Shown here piece by piece: positions 62,062 through 64,000 of a stretch of 64,000 nt of DNA (position 1 is its first letter; each line of letters opens with the position of its first letter). A model generated the notes under the pieces. The model had not been told where the DNA came from, ran no database searches, and was given only the letters and a program-made list of their open reading frames with translations. The position numbers and the translations under genes were made by a program. Source of the stretch: JAKQIM01 sp964633225 (GTDB lineage Bacteria; Chloroflexota; Anaerolineae; Anaerolineales; UBA4823); contig CAZWFQ010000014.1 in NCBI GenBank assembly GCA_964633225.1, forward strand, positions 1-64,000, read 5' to 3'.

Positions 62062-63668
62062 TTTGAGATGGGGCCGATGACCGGGTAAGGGCTGGGGATT
62101 TCGATCAACAGCTCCAGCCCGCCTGACGGGGGCGATTCAACCTGCATGCTTCCACCCAGCAGGCTGACCCTTTCACTGATCCCCACCAACCCAAAGTGCT
62201 TTTCTTCTGAAAGCGCCCCCAAGTTGATCGGTTTCAGCATCCCCTGTCCGTCATCTTTCAAGCGCACAACCAGGTTGGCATTTGGTGTGCGCGTCAGAGA
62301 TAGGGTAACTACTGAAGCCTTGGCGTGCTTGCGCACATTGCTCAATCCCTCTTGGATAATGCGAAATACTGAGAGCTCAATCGGTTCTGGCATGCGCCCC
62401 AGGCCTGGATCGACATCCAGATCTACCCGGATGCCGCTTTGGGATGACCACTGGTGTATTAAAGAGCGGATGGCGGCAGATAATCCATGGCTGTCAATGG
62501 TGGGCGGGCGCAAGTTGCTGCACGTCTCGCGCAGGCTGCTGACCACATTGCGAATGCCATCGCGGATATGGGTTAATTCTTGGCGCAAATTTTCATCAGA
62601 GATTTCGCCCTCTGCATCTTCCAGCCGGTAATTGTAACTGAGCAAATCTTGGATGACCTGGTCGTGCAGCTCGCGCGCCAGGGCTTTACGCTCGGCCTCG
62701 CGCTCTGTGATCAGGCGCCGGTTGGCTTCTTGCAGGGCAAGGTTCAGGTGGTCGAGTGATTCCATCTGTGCGTTCATGCGTTCGATCAACTGACGGTTGA
62801 GAGAACCTTGCGCTTTCAGGCTCTCGTGCAGGGCCTTTTGAGCGCTGCGCAGCTCGTCAGCTTGTTTTTGGGCGGTATAGTAGTTCTCAAAGGCCCAGAT
62901 AACAGGGGTCACTTGTTCCTGACGGTTAGAGCCCACGATCATTTCCACCACCTCGCGCGGGGTGGTCTCGGCGGTGGGTTTAAGAGTCAATTGCCGCCCG
63001 TGATATAAAACCAGGATGCGGTCGGTGACCGAGAATATGTGCTTCAGGTCATCACTGCTGAGGATGACCGCCACCTTCTGTTCTGCAAGCTCTTTGATGT
63101 GTGCCAGGAGCTTTTGCTGTCTCTGGAAGCTTAAGGGAGCCAGCGCATCATCCAAGAGAAGCAGTTTGCTGCGCCGGCAGAGGGCCCTGCCAAGGGCGAC
63201 GATCTGCTGTTGTTCGTTCGTCAGGTTGAGCGGGTATTCAGCGATCAGCTCTGGAGGCAGGTCGAAGCCTGCTAAGAAAGTGCGGGCGACCTCGGCCATT
63301 TGGCCTTCTTTAGGCCACAACCTAAGACTGGGAACCCGGCACATCTCTTGTCCCAAGAAAATATTGCGCAGGACATTCAGGTTGCTGACCAGGTTAGGGT
63401 TCTGGAGTGCCGCTTCGATCCCCAGCTTGCGTGCCATTGAAGGAGCAGATAGGGCAATATGTTTCCCTTCAAATGTTATATCGCCGCCGGATGGCAGATA
63501 TGAGCCGCTGAGAAGGTGGAAAAGGGTAGATTTGCCAGAGCCCCGCTGCCCCACAACGCCTAATACTTCTCCGGGCCGGATATCAAAATTGACCCCTTCT
63601 AATGCCTCAACTGGGCCAAAGGATTTGCAAAGGTTCTTGACGCCGAGAAGTGTGTTTGAGTCTGGCAC
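62058..63668 (-). CDS. ABC-ATPase-like domain fused to a HisKA_3 histidine kinase
   Basis: 536 aa. Residues 5-250 are an ABC ATPase of the sugar-transporter (MglA/GguA NBD1) kind: Walker A GQRGSGKST (40-48), Q-loop Gln89, signature-position LTNEQQQ (149-155). Walker B ends in LLDDA (171-175), so the catalytic Glu is Asp, and the switch His is Ser (VILSSDD, 201-207); it probably binds ATP but hydrolyses poorly. A coiled coil follows (~262-330). HisKA_3 has His335 (ARELHDQVIQ), and HATPase_c has Asn444, DDGQGM (472-477) and GLVGISER (493-500). GTG start at 63668 after GAGGAAATATA; the frame to 63710 lacks a ribosome site. No membrane segment. Its stop overlaps the convergent regulator gene by 4 bp. 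Confidence 0.9.
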   Translation of the reverse strand: MPDSNTLLGVKNLCKSFGPVEALEGVNFDIRPGEVLGVVGQRGSGKSTLFHLLSGSYLPSGGDITFEGKHIALSAPSMARKLGIEAALQNPNLVSNLNVLRNIFLGQEMCRVPSLRLWPKEGQMAEVARTFLAGFDLPPELIAEYPLNLTNEQQQIVALGRALCRRSKLLLLDDALAPLSFQRQQKLLAHIKELAEQKVAVILSSDDLKHIFSVTDRILVLYHGRQLTLKPTAETTPREVVEMIVGSNRQEQVTPVIWAFENYYTAQKQADELRSAQKALHESLKAQGSLNRQLIERMNAQMESLDHLNLALQEANRRLITEREAERKALARELHDQVIQDLLSYNYRLEDAEGEISDENLRQELTHIRDGIRNVVSSLRETCSNLRPPTIDSHGLSAAIRSLIHQWSSQSGIRVDLDVDPGLGRMPEPIELSVFRIIQEGLSNVRKHAKASVVTLSLTRTPNANLVVRLKDDGQGMLKPINLGALSEEKHFGLVGISERVSLLGGSMQVESPPSGGLELLIEIPSPYPVIGPISN

Positions 63669-63690
63669 TATATTTCCTCGTATCCTGGTT

Positions 63691-64000
63691 TCATGATGCG
63701 ATGATCGCAACGATCAACGGAGCAACGACCAGGGCGGGCAAGAAACTGCCTACCCTGATCGGCTTGATCTCGAGCAGGCTGCTGACGGCAATCCCGATCA
63801 GGAGCACGCCCCCCGTCGCGGTCATCTCGCTCATCATTAAAGGCGAAATGAGCGCCTGGGCCTGGGCTGCCAGGAGGCTCAACCCGCCCTGGTAAAGCAA
63901 GATGATGAGGCTTGAGAAAAGCACGCCCACTCCCAGGCTGGAGGCAAAGGCCAGGGATGCGAAACCATCCAGCACAGATTTGATCGCCAGCAGCTCGAAG
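63691..64000 (-). CDS. DUF554-family membrane protein (partial, runs off window)
   Basis: C-terminal ~100 residues only; the frame stays open to the window end. The motif FELLAIKSVLDGFASLAFASSLGVGV matches DUF554 (YdfK type), which has about seven membrane segments and no settled function. Stop TGA at 63691, 22 bases before the kinase GTG; same strand, so probably co-transcribed with the kinase. Confidence 0.8.
   Translation of the reverse strand, partial: FELLAIKSVLDGFASLAFASSLGVGVLFSSLIILLYQGGLSLLAAQAQALISPLMMSEMTATGGVLLIGIAVSSLLEIKPIRVGSFLPALVVAPLIVAIIAS

Noticed and set aside
1..64000. tRNA genes, rRNA, CRISPR arrays, insertion sequences, phage genes or a replication origin
   Set aside because: None recognised in the intergenic regions; repeats found are hairpins, an assembly overlap and the gene-internal tandem repeat. 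dnaN stands without dnaA, so no origin is claimed.

Overview
The window reads as a bacterial chromosome scaffold of moderately high GC, most likely a member of the Chloroflexota (Anaerolineae-like). This rests on the overall flavour of the proteins, the many lipoproteins with Thr/Pro/Ser-rich stalks, the GatC-GatA fusion and the mosaic gene order, so it is an inference rather than a proof. Promoters are of sigma70 type, often with an extended GGTATAAT -10 box, and several genes look leaderless. Two runs of exactly 100 N mark assembly gaps, at 4409-4508 inside ftsH and at 60474-60573 inside a sugar-binding protein gene. There are no rRNA or tRNA genes, CRISPR arrays, insertion sequences or phage genes that I can support.

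Layout. 1-5.7 kb: HAD-DinB fusion, membrane protein, ftsH, S1-domain protein. 5.7-11.5 kb: a FadR-regulated operon (regulator, AGPS-like FAD oxidase, GlpD-like dehydrogenase, FGGY kinase) with a promoter and an overlapping operator. 11.6-12.6 kb: tRNA-dihydrouridine synthase. 12.6-16.7 kb: a tightly packed sulfur operon cysK-cysE-moeZ-like-lmbE behind a structured leader with a cysteine-codon leader peptide. 16.7-22.4 kb: AIM24-like protein, lysine 2,3-aminomutase, lipoprotein, M32 carboxypeptidase, short SerA. 22.6-27.2 kb: PatB/MalY lyase and a MacAB-like export cassette. 27.4-36.2 kb: GltD-like oxidoreductase, gyrA, birA, DedA, PrsW-like protease, and a Dsb-cyclophilin lipoprotein whose first active-site Cys codon is an in-frame TGA followed by a SECIS-like hairpin. 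36.3-45.6 kb: esterase, gatCA fusion, M3 peptidase, deoxynucleoside kinase, a PEP-synthase N-domain protein, dnaN. 45.8-54.5 kb: ArsR-like/CPBP pair with operator, an unknown exported protein, glutamate dehydrogenase, gatB, aminotransferase, sugar-nucleotide transferase. 54.6-64 kb: a normal-Cys Dsb protein, a ChvE/GguAB-type sugar ABC transporter, and a divergent signalling module.

The two most notable items are (1) the probable selenoprotein at 34899-36215 (Sec-Pro-Tyr-Cys in a secreted thioredoxin-fold/cyclophilin fusion), supported by a Cys-containing paralogue in the same window, and (2) the signalling module next to the sugar transporter. In that module a histidine kinase carries at its N-terminus a sugar-transporter-type ABC ATPase domain that has lost its catalytic Glu and switch His, and the adjacent response regulator has the order receiver-HTH-receiver. 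I infer that the kinase may read transporter state by mimicking the transporter's own ATPase. The sugar-binding protein itself is built of near-identical tandem 346-residue domains, which may be real or partly an assembly effect.

Cis-regulation is unusually readable here: a FadR-type palindrome over a start site, a Cys-codon attenuator candidate upstream of cysK, an ArsR-type palindrome on a promoter, and repeated TATCCCCTT boxes between the sugar transporter and its response regulator.
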